Positions 37,191-48,411 of a stretch of 64,000 nt of DNA are shown here, in pieces. The notes under the pieces are model-generated. The model saw nothing but the letters and a program-made list of their open reading frames with translations. It was not told the origin of the DNA and did no database searches. Numbering within the stretch: the stretch's first letter is position 1; each line of letters opens with the position of its first letter. Origin of the DNA: Talpa occidentalis (lineage: Eukaryota > Chordata > Mammalia > Eulipotyphla > Talpidae); the NCBI RefSeq assembly GCF_014898055.3, contig NW_023602073.1:80084678-80148677 (forward strand), given 5' to 3'. The translations under genes were made by a program, and so were the position numbers.

Positions 37191-39470
37191 GTAACAGTAA
37201 CAATAACTGTAACAATATTAATTTGCTTCTAATTTTTGTAGATTCACAAATTGTTTTCTGATCTATACTTTTATTCTATTTGTATTTAGATATCTCAATC
37301 TAGTAAGGTGCTAAAATCCTTTATTATTAGTGAGATTTATACATTATATACATATATATTATTAAAACTTAATTCCACCTAATAAAATATATTGGATGTA
37401 TTTTTCTCTCTGATTATATGTCAAATATGTTTGATAGTAGTTGTTTAAAACAAAGATGCACTTAAAAAAACTAGCAATACCTACGGTTACACAATTTATC
37501 TAAATTAATATCTATTTATGAAATTTAATGTTCTAATTTAAAAGAAAAAAAATGTAGCTAACATTTAAAGCTACTTGCTGATTTATAAGATTTGAGATTT
37601 CAAGAATGTTAACTGTGAGAAGTGAGAAACTTTCACTCAGGACACAAGCCAAATGAATATGACAAGAATATGAATTTATTGGGAGGAATCCATATTACAA
37701 TAATAAAAGCCTATAAATAAACTGGCAGTAAAAGGAAGGGAGGTAGTGAACCTCTTGGCAAATTCAGGAGACTGGTGATGCAGAGTGGGTAGCTCCTGGT
37801 CCAGAAGCTCTTGGAATCTCTACTTGCAAGGAAAATGATATGTCACTTCTCACTTTTCTTGGTTGAGTTCCTGAGGAGCAGCCTATGAGATAGAGATTAG
37901 CATACAGACAGTTTATCGGGGTTTAGATAAACACCTTGGAGGAGACAGAAAGGAAGCAGGATTGCAAAAGGCTGTAGCATATAGAGACAAATACATCAAC
38001 TGTGCTTAATGGGAGCTCTGATGCTAGGATGACCCATCAGAGTTGTCTGAGTTTGGGACAAGAAGGTTGGGTCCTTATATCTCAACATGATTCACTCATT
38101 GAACTCAAGCCATCCCTGGAAAGAAGCATTGCCTAGGGCAAGTTAATTTTCTTCATCTTTATTTAAAGGAAGCTAATGGATGAGACTTATCCTTGCAGCA
38201 ACTGCATTTACTGTTCCTGAATTGTGATCTGGTTTATATATTATATAGTTTACTTTGAAAGTTCACATAGCAGAGCTTCCTAGGGAATGTGGTATGAGGA
38301 AAAACTCAAATAACTTTGCCCAAATCTTAAAACTGTTGACCCCATTTATTCCACAGACCAAACTAAAATAGTTTATAGATACAAGTATTCTTCTACTAAG
38401 TAATCAGTCTGAATTATATAAATTATATTTATGCCTTTATGTGTCTACTTGCAGTTTCATTCTATAAAATGTATGGGAAATAGTTTAATTTTAATCTTTT
38501 TTTCTGATACCTAATTTTCCCTTTGACCTACTGTGTTGCTCTACCGATTAATAGCCATAGTAGTATATTTGCCCTTAGCAGAAAGATGCTACTAAACAGT
38601 TCATTTTTCATTCATGCAACTTGGGCTTACATCCCTGAAGGAATAACATGCACTGTATCATTCAACAAAGATTTATTGTGGTTTTTTTTTTTTGGTATTT
38701 ACATCTTATTTATTGATTATTGTAGTTTATTCTAGATTTTAAAAAATAAGTATTCTTTTATGCATAGTAAATTCAATTGCTGTAAAGATTTACCAGTGTA
38801 TCACTGCTATTGTATTATAGTGTATGTGTAACAAAAAATTTTACATGATCAATCAAATAATAATTGCCAGTTAAATGATTCTAATTATTTTTCATATTTA
38901 GTATTATGCATTCAGCATAAATACATTCTACAAATATAACTTATATAATATAGCAAGTAATTAAAATAAATAACTGAGGTATTTCATTTAGTGTTAGCAA
39001 ATCTAAGGCTTAATATAAAATTATTGTCCTCTATCTTTTCTAAATTATTTTTTCCTATTCATAGAAAATAAACAGTTTGAATTAACTTCAGGTTTATGAC
39101 TCATACTTTAAAACTTGCTGAAAAAACACATTTCAGGGCAAAGAATCATAGAAGGAGCAGTGTTTACATTTAATCTATTTTGAAGTGTCTATGTATAGCA
39201 GATATGTTTTCAGAAATTTAGGGAATGGTTGGAGATTATGAGAAAAGCAAAGATAAACATCTATTGGATTGACGTTTTAAAAAAATTGTGCCTGGAATGT
39301 GGAGAATAGATTAAAGAAAGAAAGAGACAGAAAATAAAAGCCTACAAGGGTGAGGTAAGGTTAATGTTGTATTAATCCAATCGTGTATGATGTGCCAAGA
39401 TGAATGGAACTAAGGATACACTGTGTGCATCAGGTTTGGGTGGTTGGAATTGAGAATTTGTTATGCTTTT

Positions 39471-39732
39471 TTTTTTTAAGATTTAAATTTATTTATAAAA
39501 GAACTGGGTTACAGGTCAGAGGTGCTGGAGGGTGAGAGAATTCACCAGAGAAAGTGGGGAGCAGAACAGGCAGACAGACTAAAAACACTGCTGAGGGGAG
39601 CAGCTGGGAGGCAGGAGAGGTCTGCCACGCCATGTGGGTTTCTCCCTGGCCAGCCGGAATCATATCTGCGCTGCAGAGGCTGTGGACAACTTCAAGCACA
39701 GCTTTCAACCTGCTGCGCCACCGGGGAGGCCC
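39471..39732 (-). repeat. tRNA-derived SINE, younger subfamily
   Basis: Antisense head ends CCACCGGGGAGGCCC; tail at left is TTTTTTAAGATTTAAATTTA. TGTTATGCTTTT (39459-39470) and TGTTATACTTTT (39733-39744) flank it, 11 of 12 identical. Small deletions lie in the B-box side. Confidence 0.94.
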
Positions 39733-40443
39733 TGTTATACTTTTAATATTAAAGATGATATAGAAAATTCTATGAAGTGTATTAAAGAGTGTTTTTATAT
39801 TGGCATATATTATAAAAGAATTTATAGTTAGGCATAGTTCACTACCATCTTGAAGTTAACCAAGCTTATTGATGCTTTCTGGTATGATTTTGTATATATA
39901 TTTCAATAAAGAAGTCACAGAGTTACAGATGAACAAAGATTAAATAGTGTATCATAGGGTTCAAGATGTAAACTGATGAAACTTAGTATATTAAGTTAAA
40001 AAAATGCTGATGGTCAAAGGATACATGCAGTAAAATAATATTTTTATGTAAACTTATAAATGAAAAGAAGTAATGTTATAAATATATAAGAAAAATTTGA
40101 AATTTTACACAGGAAAAATACACATAATAATTTCTACAGATGATAAGCACTGAGTGTTGAAGTGATTTCAATATAATGAAATATCTATTAATCAATTATC
40201 TATTCAATAATATGAAATAATAGATAAAATGTTGCTGGTGCTACATGAAACATCATTTATTGTGTATAAATGATGAACATTAAAATCTTTAATTGTATAA
40301 TTTAAAAAATAAACATACTGCAACCAAAATATTATATGAATTCATTATTATAAATTATGCCAAATTGGGTTCATCAGAAAAATAAACAATAGGATATCTA
40401 TTTATGTGAGTAACAGAAAGATTGATAGAAAGATAAAAGATAG

Positions 40444-40680
40444 TGGGCCTCCCAAGTGGCGCAGGGTTTAAAACAGTGCTATCAAGCTATCGCCAGCCAC
40501 TGAAGCATCAGCTCGATCCCCTGGCCAGCCAGGGAGCAACCCACATGGCACAGCAGACCTCTCCTGCCTTGCCCGCTGCTCCCCTCAGCCGTGTATCTCA
40601 GTAGATCTGCCTGTTCTGTTCCCCACTCTCTCTGGTGAATCTTCTTATCTCCTGTACCTCTGGCTCTAGCTAATACCAAA

Positions 40681-40727
<47 letters not shown>

Positions 40728-40735
40728 ATCTTTTA
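40444..40735 (+). repeat. tRNA-derived SINE with expanded (AAAT)n tail
   Basis: It has a GGCCTCCCAAGTGGCGCAGG head, the CAGTGCTATCAAGCTATC older-subfamily stretch and an otherwise ordinary body. The tail has grown to about thirteen AAAT units (40676-40728) before TCTTTTAAAAAT. A GATA-rich stretch follows directly (40741-40781). Confidence 0.94.
40676..40728. repeat. (AAAT)n microsatellite in a SINE tail
   Basis: About thirteen uninterrupted AAAT units, derived from the three or four TAAA units found in the tail of other SINE copies here. Confidence 0.95.
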
Positions 40736-41377
40736 AAAATGATAGATGATAGCTAGCTAGATATAGAGATAGTTAGATAGAAAACAGAAAAAATAGATAT
40801 CCTACTGTTTATCAGCATTGCATCTATCATTCAAGAGATTGATTTATTTTATTATTGAGGTTTGGGGAAATCTCCCACTTGTCTGGATTCTTCTTGAGCT
40901 GGATGAGAAATCAAAATTGTATCAGATGGGTTAAAAAGGAAAAGAACAATTTAATAATGTGCACAGAGGGACTACAATGATTATGCAGATCCCAATTTAG
41001 ACCAGAAACCATCTTAAGGAGGTTGATTCCATAATATGGAACTGAGTCACATGGTTATGGAAGTTGAGCTTTTGGAACACTTGGAATAAATATAGTAAGA
41101 ACCAGCTTATTCAGTATTCTCTTTGGCTAAAAGAGTAGAAGAAGAAATGGGAAAGGAATAATTTGGGCACAGAATTACAATTAGTCTTTACTGAAAGCCA
41201 ACATAATATCTGAACTTTCAAGTCATAAAAAGTGTTATTATATGAAAATTAGTGAACTAAAATGTTTCATTATTTTAATGATCCAGAACTGAATGCCATA
41301 TAATGGTATGTGGCAAATTATTGCTTCTATAATTTTTTGTGTTTGACTTAGAAAATATTAGGACATATCATAATCAG

Positions 41378-41480
41378 GAAGAGGGAAAAATGAGGTGGAG
41401 GAAGGAGAGAAAGAGGGAGGGTGGAAAAGGAGAGAGAAAAAAAGAATATATAAAATTGAAAAGAAGGAAAGGAAGGAAAT
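41378..41480 (+). repeat. Polypurine (GA-rich) tract
   Basis: About 100 bp of almost pure purine on the plus strand, such as GGAGGAAGGAGAGAAAGAGG. Tracts like this can form triplex DNA. No link to a known element was seen. Confidence 0.8.
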
Positions 41481-41604
41481 GATATTTACCAGCATTTAGT
41501 CTCTACAAGTGTCACATAAAACTTAAAATTCCTGGCTTCTCTAAAAGACATGGATAACTGGCCATCCCAATGTCAACAAGTGGAAGAAGAAAAGAAACAG
41601 CTGG

Positions 41605-41889
41605 GGGCCTCCCCTGGTGGTGCAGCAGTTGAGCGCTGGGCTGTGAAGCTGCTCCTAGCCTCTGCAGCACAGGTTCGATCCCCGGCCACCAGCAAGGGTC
41701 CCACATGGCGCCACAGACCTCTCCTGCCACGCCCGCTGCTCCCCTCAGTAGTGTGTTTCATCAGTCTGTCTGTTCTGTTCAGTCTGTCTGTTCTGTTCCC
41801 CACTCTGGCTATGGTGAATTCTCTCATCTCCCACGTTTCTGACTGTACCCAGTGCTTGTATAAATAAAAATAAATAAATCTTTAAGAAA
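41605..41889 (+). repeat. tRNA-derived SINE with internal duplication
   Basis: Complete head (GGTGGTGCAGCAGTTGAGCG), intact B box GGTTCGATCCCC and tail. Target duplication AGAAAAGAAACAGCTGG is perfect over 17 bp (41588-41604 and 41890-41906). Inside the body, TCAGTCTGTCTGTTCTGTT occurs twice in tandem (about 41760-41798), where other copies have it once. Confidence 0.96.
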
Positions 41890-43007
41890 AGAAAAGAAAC
41901 AGCTGGTCTTTAAGTTATGACAGCACTTGTCAGGACTCCAAGAAGCTGTTCGCTATTTCTGCCCGACATGTATATTTTCCAATTTTAGTAATATGATGCA
42001 CACCTGGCTTTTTCAGGTTTTTTGTGTTTATAAATTATGAACTCAATAAAATCCCCTTGCTATTTGATTCTTGCTATTTCTACTAGTTTATAAAACACAA
42101 AAGCATATATAAATCCTCTTTTTCTTCCTTGATGTAAATGTTCTTTTTACTGTGGGCTTGGTCCTTGAGTTCAGCATAATTGCCTGATTTTTCCTATTTT
42201 CTTTTTAAAAATGTTTGCAAAATTTGAAATCAACCAGTACTGGACTTAAAACAAATTCAGTTAAAGGTAGTATAAGACTACAGGAATGTAAACATAAACT
42301 CTGTATAACCCATTCAACACAAAATTCTGAATTAAGCAACACACTGTGAAAATTATATTAACTGATCTAAGCTAGAAGCAATATGATAAATGCTTTTGTT
42401 GTGTTCTTATAATAAAGACAGCTTAGTTTGATTTTACAGTGTATAAATTTGATTGAATGAAGGAAGTAAATGAAATCAGATACATATTTTAAAACATTCC
42501 CCAAAGTGTAGCATATTTAAGCAAAATAACTAATTTAATCAGATTAGCATTCCAATAGATATTTTGTGCATAATGAAACCAAACTTGGATCGACTTATTA
42601 TTTTAACCAGGATACATGAAAACAAATAGGTGGCAGATAATTATAAAATTGTTTTCAATGTGCCCAAAGCATTCAGCTTTATGAAAACTAAAAAAATTCT
42701 GGTGTCAGCACTTTTTTTATGGATTGTTGATGTATACCTAGGTATAAAACGATATGAATTAAAATGACGAGAGACAGAGTGCCAAGAAACCAGCTTGCAA
42801 AAACATGGGTTATTACACTAATCTATTTTCTTGAAAATGAGTGACATTCATTTGTTTTCTTTTATATTGTAACTAAGAAAGTATGATCTTTGAACGTGTT
42901 TCTTTATATTTAAAATAATTATCTTTTCTGAAAAATGGTGGTTTTCTCTTTCTGGAAATTAAGGGTTAAATTTAGTTGTAGCATGGGTGTTAAGATTATC
43001 AAATGTG

Positions 43008-43290
43008 GGGTCTCCCCGGTGGCGCAGCGGTTGAGCGCTGGCTTGCGAAGCTGCCCGCAGCCTCTGCAGTAACAGTTTGATCCCCGGCTGCTTCCAGCCC
43101 ACCAGACGAGGGTCCCGCATGGCGCGCAGACCTCTCCTGCCGCCCGCTGCTCCCCTCAGCAGTGTCCTTCGGTCCTTCTGCCTGCTCTGCTCCCGGCTCT
43201 GGCTCTGGTGAGTTCTCTCACCCTCCCGCGCTTCTGACTGTACCCAGTGCTTCTATAAATAAATAAACAAATAAATCTTAAAAAAAAAAA
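43008..43290 (+). repeat. Young tRNA-derived SINE
   Basis: CpG-rich, near consensus: TCTCCCCGGTGGCGCAGCGG head, and the additional GGCTGCTTCCAGCCCACCAG segment seen only in the youngest copies here. Target duplication ATTATCAAATGTG is perfect over 13 bp (42995-43007 and 43291-43303). Confidence 0.96.
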
Positions 43291-43529
43291 ATTATCAAAT
43301 GTGCCCTTATCCTGAAGAGATTTATACAAAGTTTTGCTTTCTTTTTTCCGCCCTGATGTTCTGGAAGAGAACATGAGCAGGAGGAATTATCCTGAAACAT
43401 TTATACAAACATCCCAAAATTATTCAAGAAATGTCACCAGCAGCTGTCCAACTGCTCAAGTAGAAACATGGAAATTTTTTAATCCCTTTAATTTACCTTA
43501 TCAATGGCAAAGCTCTTTATAAATGTCTC

Positions 43530-44110
43530 TCCAGTCTTGACAACTTTCCTCCACTTTACCTGTTACTAATTTCAATCAGTTCATCATCAGTTTACACTTG
43601 ATTTATTGAAACACCTTTTAATAATTTCTGTGCCCCCTTCTCCTACTGTATTCCATTCAGCATGCCAAAGCAATCTTTAGAAATGCAATTCCGGGCCTCC
43701 CCGGTGGCACAGCAGTTGAGCTCTGGGTTGCAAAGCTGCCCGCAGCCTCTGCAGCGCGGGTTCCATCCCCATGGCGTGCAGACATCTCCTGCCCTCCGCT
43801 GGTCCCCTCAGCAGTGTATTTCATCACTCTGCCTGTTCTGCTCCCCGCTCTGGCTCTGGTGAATTCTCTCACCCTCCCGTGCCTCTGACTGTACCCAGTG
43901 CTTGTATAAATAAATAAATAAATCTTTTTAAAAAAAATGCAATTCCCACTATATCACTCTTTTATATAAAATTCTTCAATAATTTTTATTTTATATTATA
44001 TACATTACAATCTTTCATTGCTTTTATTGTAAATTCCAAAATGATAGGGCTACTACCTAACTCTCCTGCTATTTATGATATTTGTCTCCCATAGCCCTCA
44101 GTACTCTAGT
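43530..44110 (-). repeat. Ancient LINE fragment (L2-like), split by a SINE
   Basis: Sequence on either side of the 43693-43934 SINE reads as one old repeat: a CAGCATGCCAAAGCAATCTTT segment (under the SINE target site), then CACTATATCACTCTT, TTGTAAATTCCAAAATGATA and CTACTACCTAACTCTCCTGC. It resembles a 3' segment I associate with L2-type mammalian LINEs. The assignment is from memory and the copy is very diverged. Confidence 0.42.
43693..43934 (+). repeat. tRNA-derived SINE, younger subfamily, internal deletion
   Basis: Target duplication AAATGCAATTCC is perfect over 12 bp (43681-43692 and 43935-43946). The B box GGTTCCATCCCC is followed directly by ATGGCGTGCAGAC, so about 20-30 bp normally found between them are missing. 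Confidence 0.95.
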
Positions 44111-44112
44111 TC

Positions 44113-44322
44113 ATGGTTGTACAACCTCAGAAGTATTGATGTCTTGTAACAGATAATTCCATGTTGTGAGGGATTATGTTGGTATTAGAGATTATTCAGC
44201 ACTCTGTCTGTCTCCTATTTACTAGATGCCCATAGCATCACAGTCGGTGTGACAAAATATCCCCAGAATTACCAGTTGTCTCTTGAGGGGTAAAATCATC
44301 CTCATTAAGAGCAACTGCTCTA
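44113..44322 (-). mobile_element. MER20-like hAT DNA transposon fossil
   Basis: In reverse orientation it follows the MER20 consensus: GTACAACCTCAGAAGTATTG, a GATAATTCCATGTTGTGAGG segment, TTTACTAGATGCCCATAGCA, a CAGTCGGTGTGACAAAATAT segment, then GGGGTAAAATCATCCTCATT and GAGCAACTGCTC. Some MER20 copies act as enhancers or insulators in other mammals. Nothing here shows activity. Confidence 0.75.
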
Positions 44323-44751
44323 TTCTAGTTACATCACTGTTCTTTTATATATTTTAACATGTTCTCTTTTTCTTTTTGACTTCACATCTTTTAAAAATAT
44401 TATATTATCTTCCTGGATGTTCTTTCAATACTCCTACTTATTTTGTCACTGATATAAAATCACACCCTTCCGATGTTATATAGTAGTTTAGTCTTAATCT
44501 CTGATCCCTTTTGGATTCAAGTTTTTGTTTGCTTTCAAACCTCATGTCATTTTATCATTTACTCCAATGTGTTATGATACTCTGCATCACAGGGTTTTTG
44601 CTTTGCTTTGCTCTTTCAAATTTTCTGATAAACTGCCCTTCCTCAGTTAATCAGATCCTGTGTTACTTCCTTCAAGAAAATGTCCTTATCACCAGAGTCT
44701 TTATTGGTTTGACTTTTGCTGTTACTTTTGCTGTTAATAATCTTCCGTTTT

Positions 44752-44934
44752 GAGTGGGGAACAGATTGATTGACCAAAGTACACTGCTGAGAGGAGCAGT
44801 GGGTGAGTCAGGAGAGGTCTGCTGCACCATGTGGGTAGCACACTGGCCGGCCGGGGATCGAACTCGTGCTGCAGAGGCTGTGGACAGCTTCATGATGTGG
44901 TGCTTAACCCCTTGCACCACTAGGGAGGCCCCCC
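44752..44934 (-). repeat. 3'-truncated tRNA SINE
   Basis: The antisense head is complete at the right (GCACCACTAGGGAGGCCCC) and the B box is intact (GGATCGAACTCG). The copy stops at the left at GAGTGGGGAACAG, so the final 80-90 bp and the A tail are missing. No target duplication was found. Normal L1-driven insertion retains the 3' end, so a deletion or an unusual insertion route is needed. Confidence 0.9.
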
Positions 44935-44949
44935 AAATATTTATTTTCA

Positions 44950-46351
44950 AAGGAAAAAAGTTTTCTGGAAAAGCTTATTTTTGTGGACAACTAAAAATGC
45001 AAAATGTCTTTAATATTACAGAATTTTAGATAAAATGAAACTTAGATATATGCTAATCATTTTTATTTATTTTGTTTATATTTTAGATGAACATCCATGC
45101 ATTCTCAGTGCAGTGTAAGTTAGTAGTATGTTAATAACAGAATCTGGTCTCTTGAGAATTAGCTAAACATTTCTCTTCCTACTAGTTTAATATCATTGCC
45201 AGATATCTTTGAAAACTACAAAATATTCTGTGACACATAATTTCAATATTCATAAACACCTACAAATACTCAGAATTGTTAATCTGCATGACACTTAATT
45301 TGTCTTATCTTCCAATAGTTTGCTGTCCTGGTCAGTCTTTATGTATTCAATAGAATTTCTTCAATAATTTGTTTTGCAGTAACACATTAATATTATAGAA
45401 TATGCACATACTTTTAAGCACAATACACACTTTTCTTGTCTTAATTTGTCATGTTCAAGAAGTGTATTTAGCCTATAAACATGGACTCAAGTCCACAGAC
45501 TAAAGAAGGAACACATTTTAAATATTATCGCTGATGCTCAGAGCCCTTTATTACCCCAAAACCATTTGGACTACATGGCATATGAAAGAGTTCTTTCTTT
45601 AGACTGTCATCTAATGAGAGATGTTCTAGAAAATAAGTGGACACCCCTGCATAGGTGTCAAGTTAGCCAATCTCAAGTAGTCTGGACAAATAGAGTCACA
45701 TTTGTCAGAAAAAGGTTATAACTCATGAATACAAAAATATCATCATGATACTGACTCAAATCCTAAGAAAAATATAAGCAACAAGAAGAGTTAATTATTC
45801 CATCTCTACTATATTGACTATTCACAAAGCATGCTCACAATTCCCCTGTACACAAAAGGCTGCATGAATAAACAGTTCCAACACGTAGCTGTGCTGTGCT
45901 TGACAAGCTGATGCAGGCATGCCATTTCTAGAAAATAACTCATTAAACTTGGCAGGGTGACTCACTTCCTACATTACTAGCCATGAAAATTTTGCAATGC
46001 AGGCCCTGTGGGGTGAAAGGCATCTGAGAATAGCCTGTCTTCTAGGCTCTACAGGGCTAAGATAAAAACCCATCTCGTATCATTTTGTATTTAGGGTGTT
46101 GGTGTTTGCTTCAGCAAAGACTTGGTGTTGATCATATCTTGGAGACCTTGGGTATGCACATATTTTTACAAAATATTGGTAAATATTAAATCTTGAAGAA
46201 AAAAAATAAGTCTTTTTATAAAATATTTCCAAAATAAGAGATCAAGAGCAGCCTCTTTTTCTTGATTTATCTTACTAACCCCCCTCAAAAAAAAGAAAAA
46301 GAAAAAGAAAATAGATTTGGAAATAAATGCTTTGTTCTAAGATACCAGTAT

Positions 46352-46406
<55 letters not shown>

Positions 46407-47909
46407 TAGATATATATATATATAAAGACATTTCAAAAATACAATCCTATTAAGTTGGTTACTAGAAACTTACAGCAATGCTAAGTCACTCATTTCCTCA
46501 AGTATAATTTTTAATACGATATTTTCATTTAATCAAAGAAAATAGTTTCAGTTGTTTATTACTACAGATACATGGAAATATTTTAATTTAATAAAGACAT
46601 TTATAAACCATACTTAAGAAGTAAGTCATATAAATATGATAGCTATAAAGAGCTGGCATTTATTTCTCATTTCCCAATTTGTCTGTGTTTGAAAGGCCAT
46701 ACACAAAAAGCTCCATTATAGTGAACTACAAGTCCTAAATTCTAAATTAAAATTTTCTAGTAACTAGCAGTGTGGCTTTAGTACAGCTATTTTCTTGTAT
46801 CTCAGCTAGTTTAAAATATGAGGATGTTTCATTGAATTGTCTCGAAAGTACATTCCAAACTCCTTTATTTACAATTAAGAAGCAAAATCACGTTCATCTG
46901 AATGAATGACAATGAACAAGAAGCAATACAACGTCTCAAATGTTATTTTTAGGAATGAAGAGAATTCATTTAAGCTTAACAAAAGTCACACAGAGTTCTT
47001 GGTGCAGGTGTCTTTTCCATAAATGTGGACTAATTTTCTTTAAATGGCTGTTTAGATCCAGGGTTTCATCTTCCTCTGCCTCCTCACTCATTTTAAGTGG
47101 CAAAAATTCATCTTTGGCAGATATTCGTGTTAGCCTTAAAAGCAATAACTATGTAAATTTTCTTATTCCATCTCTTTTTCTTTTAGTTTCATTTTGGAGT
47201 TAGTTATATATCAATATAATTAAAGTCAAACATATTTGTCCCAGCTTGAAATACAATTATTTACATCTTCATGTTTAGTCTTTAAGTTTATTTTAAGCTC
47301 TTCAGTAGTGATTTCTATATTATTGTCACAGATATCTAAGCTGTGTTTATTTATAATGATTATATCTCACTGATATTTTACTTCTCTACTAGGGAATTCT
47401 TGCCCTGAGTGTTTTTTTTTTTTTTCCATGTTTGCTTTATTTGAAATATTTTCACACTAGACAGTCTCATGTTCTGGTGGCTAAATTCTCTCCATGTTGC
47501 TCACTGATGCTTTCACCCTGGGCACTGTCTCACCTAGTAAAGTAGCTGCTGGTGTCTGCAGTTTTTATTACAGCTCTCATATTTTTTTTTTTAATGTCTA
47601 AAGAAAACACACACCTAGCATAGCTCAAACAGAAGTCTGTTTCTTCCAAATCTTATTCCTCTTTCTGTTTTCATATCTCACTAAATGGCTCTACAGTCTA
47701 CCTAACTGCACGAGACCAAAACTTAAAGCCATTTATCTTTTCTTCTTTCCTCATCACTCAAATTCAAAACCTCCATGTCTTCTAATTCTAAAGCAGATGT
47801 CAGCCCCATTCACCTTTTATTGCCTCTATTTCTATTTCTCAGTTCATTCTACTATCTTCTTTTGATATAATGCAAGATTTTAGCTGCCTTTTTGCTTTGG
47901 GTTATTCCG
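44950..47909. other. Mostly unrecognised, one microsatellite
   Basis: Only the TAGA microsatellite at 46.35 kb and poly-T runs near 47.42 and 47.58 kb stand out. A less AT-rich part at about 45.9-46.1 kb contains GATAAAAACCC (a TATA-like motif) and could be an old LTR, but no termini were found. Confidence 0.45.
46352..46424. repeat. (TAGA)n / (TA)n microsatellite
   Basis: About thirteen TAGA units followed by alternating TATATA. No element origin was visible. Confidence 0.93.
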
Positions 47910-47924
47910 ATGCATGTGAATTTA

Positions 47925-47965
47925 TTTATTTATTTATTTTTATTATTATTTATTTATTTATTTTT
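47925..47965 (-). repeat. A-rich tract, likely terminal tail of the L1 insertion
   Basis: A TTTATTTATT-type tract on the plus strand lies immediately after the left copy of the 15-bp target repeat. As the minus-strand end of the insertion it would be the poly-A tail, since altered to TAAA units. Confidence 0.65.
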
Positions 47966-48296
47966 GCTCCTCTCACCAAGCAATTCAGTGCTATCAAGGT
48001 CTTTAGGAACCTACATAATAATAATAATGTTGATATAATAGTGAAACAATGAAATATTACTTCTTATTTCCAAGGCATTTTATTTTTATTAAGCACTTCA
48101 AAAATACTAATTTCATATAAATCTCTAACTTTTAAAAAATAAAAGCAAGACCCATGTCAAATAATTTATAAACCTCAGAACCAAAACTATAATCCAGGTA
48201 GTTGTCTCTCCCTCCCTTTTGTTTTTTTTTTTTTTTAAATAATAAATTTTATTGTTATATTCCCCATACAATTGCAGCCCCCCCATTCTGAACCCA

Positions 48297-48324
48297 ATCC
48301 CTCCCCTCCCGCCCCCGCCCCCGA
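48297..48324 (-). promoter_or_regulatory. G-rich tract in L1 3' UTR (G-quadruplex candidate)
   Basis: On the minus strand four or more runs of three to five G are separated by single bases (GGGGGCGGGGGCGGGAGGGG). A G-rich polypurine tract in the 3' UTR is a conserved L1 feature able to form a quadruplex. The L1 piece at 58.3 kb retains a variant of it. Confidence 0.75.
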
Positions 48325-48411
48325 AAAGTGTCTCTGGTTCATAGTTTTTTGTTGATTTTGATTTTCACTTTCTTAAAGGTATTCATTTTCCTGGTCCCTT
48401 ATTTAAGTTTT

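Noticed and set aside
46090..46135. TGTTTGCTTCAGCAAAG as a second U6 fragment
   Set aside because: It matches U6 only over about ten bases and lacks flanking repeats.
46352..46424. CRISPR-like or other regular spaced array
   Set aside because: It is a simple TAGA microsatellite with no spacers, and all other features are mammalian.
47966..48010. Left part of the transduced segment as a degenerate SINE head
   Set aside because: TCAGTGCTATCAAG resembles the older SINE head, but the adjoining bases do not align and no body follows.
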